A stretch of DNA of 64,000 bases, taken from Pseudomonas sp. ANT_J12. GTDB lineage: Bacteria; Pseudomonadota; Gammaproteobacteria; Pseudomonadales; Pseudomonadaceae. The notes under the pieces are model-generated. The model was not told where the DNA came from. It was given only the letters and a program-made list of their open reading frames with translations, and made no database searches. A program made the position numbers and the translations under genes. Position 1 is the first letter of the stretch, and every line of letters begins with the position of its first letter. Shown piece by piece: positions 63,479 to 64,000 of this stretch. The stretch is taken from contig NZ_VOBN01000002.1 of the NCBI RefSeq assembly GCF_008370045.1, forward strand, positions 62,001 to 126,000, in the 5' to 3' direction.

Positions 63479-64000
63479 TTAATCAATACTGCGCGGCAAC
63501 TGCAACGTCACCCGCAACCCACCCTCACGAAGATTTTGCAGGCTGACCTCACCGCCATGGCTATGCGCAATATTGCGCGCAATCCCCAACCCCAACCCAT
63601 ACCCCTGCTGCTGGCCAGACAGGCGAAAATGCGGTTCAAACACCTGCTCCATCCGCTGCTCCGGCACGCCCGGCCCTTCATCGTCCACGTGCAGGATGAA
63701 TGCACTCTGGTCATCGTCGATATGCAGGTGCGCGTTCTGCCCGTACTTCAAGGCGTTGTCGATCAGGTTGCCGATGCAGCGCTTGAGCGCCAGGGGTTTG
63801 CCCGGATACGCGGCAAATGCCCGCCCCTGTTGGGTCACGCGACCATTGCCGTTGGGCGCCAGGTACGGCTCCACCAGGCAGTCGAGCACGTGATTGAGGT
63901 CCACCAGCTCGATGTTTTCGTGGATGTCAGTGTCTTTCACGCATTGCAGCGCGCCTTTGACCAGCAGCTCCAGCTCATCCAGATCGCGGCCGAACTTGGC
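63479..64000 (-). CDS. gtrS: Sensor histidine kinase GtrS, C-terminal part (runs off the window)
   Basis: The frame stays open to base 64000 and gives 173 residues. N-box GNLIDNALKYG, the D-box-like DDEGPGVP and the G-box GYGLGLGIARNIAHSHGG define the ATPase domain. In Pseudomonas the gene next to the gts cluster encodes GtrS, which senses 2-ketogluconate and related sugars and phosphorylates GltR. The assignment rests on position; the sensor domain lies outside. Confidence 0.75.
   Translation of the reverse strand, partial: AKFGRDLDELELLVKGALQCVKDTDIHENIELVDLNHVLDCLVEPYLAPNGNGRVTQQGRAFAAYPGKPLALKRCIGNLIDNALKYGQNAHLHIDDDQSAFILHVDDEGPGVPEQRMEQVFEPHFRLSGQQQGYGLGLGIARNIAHSHGGEVSLQNLREGGLRVTLQLPRSID

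Overview
The window looks like a chromosomal segment of a Pseudomonas of the fluorescens group. It is GC-rich, its intergenic spaces are full of the short palindromic repeats typical of that group (core GTAGGAGCGAGGCTTGCCCGCGA and two further families), and the gene neighbourhoods hexR/zwf-pgl-eda, gtsABCD-oprB-epimerase-gtrS, gntT-gntK/gntR and fadD1/fadD2/hydrolase/phaJ are classic Pseudomonas arrangements. This is inferred from recognised families and gene order; no database search was possible. I see no rRNA, tRNA, CRISPR array, prophage or intact insertion sequence.

Layout. 1-7.2 kb: end of a PepSY protein, a GAF sensor kinase, a small coiled-coil protein, a chemoreceptor, a ZntB/CorA transporter and a Pit-type phosphate transporter. 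7.2-12.6 kb: LysR regulators facing an SDR dehydrogenase, an NmrA-like protein and a PACE efflux protein. 12.7-15.4 kb: an ECF42-type sigma factor operon with DGPF (YciI), SRPBCC and SnoaL-like proteins. 15.4-20.1 kb: acetyltransferases, an FMN-binding protein, a 36-residue membrane peptide, a GyrI-like protein, a LysE exporter and alaC. 20.3-23.5 kb: the gluconate module gntT, gntK and gntR. 23.6-34.7 kb: a DUF6124 protein with a long leader, a second LysR/PACE pair, two GSTs, an MFS transporter, an AT-richer orphan gene, a BdlA-like PAS chemoreceptor, and a FecI-like sigma factor overlapping a betaine-type binding protein. 34.9-41 kb: a PhnD-like protein with a desaturase, a signal-peptide-bearing methyltransferase, a deformylase, a BrkB-like membrane protein and CsbD. 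41-46.6 kb: two long-chain acyl-CoA ligases, a monoacylglycerol-lipase-like hydrolase and an (R)-enoyl-CoA hydratase. 46.8-50.6 kb: a DUF2383 protein, a DUF3820 protein, a class V aminotransferase-fold protein and two paralogous intradiol dioxygenases. 50.8-64 kb: Entner-Doudoroff and glucose uptake genes.

How it works together. The right-hand third is a sugar catabolism block. OprB passes glucose through the outer membrane, GtsABCD imports it, Zwf-Pgl-Eda carry out parts of the Entner-Doudoroff route under HexR, and GtrS (partial at the edge) senses sugar signals. The gluconate module feeds the same route. Several of these genes carry an A-rich AANAANAA motif beside the ribosome binding site, which suggests joint Crc/Hfq translational repression. 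Candidate GntR and HexR operators and an apparently shared bipartite motif upstream of gtsA and the epimerase gene add transcriptional control.

I did not find an obvious new defence or mobile system. The best leads are the shared sugar-gene motif, the AANAANAA set, the structured leader upstream of the DUF6124 gene, the FecI-like sigma/binding-protein pair and the AT-richer orphan gene.
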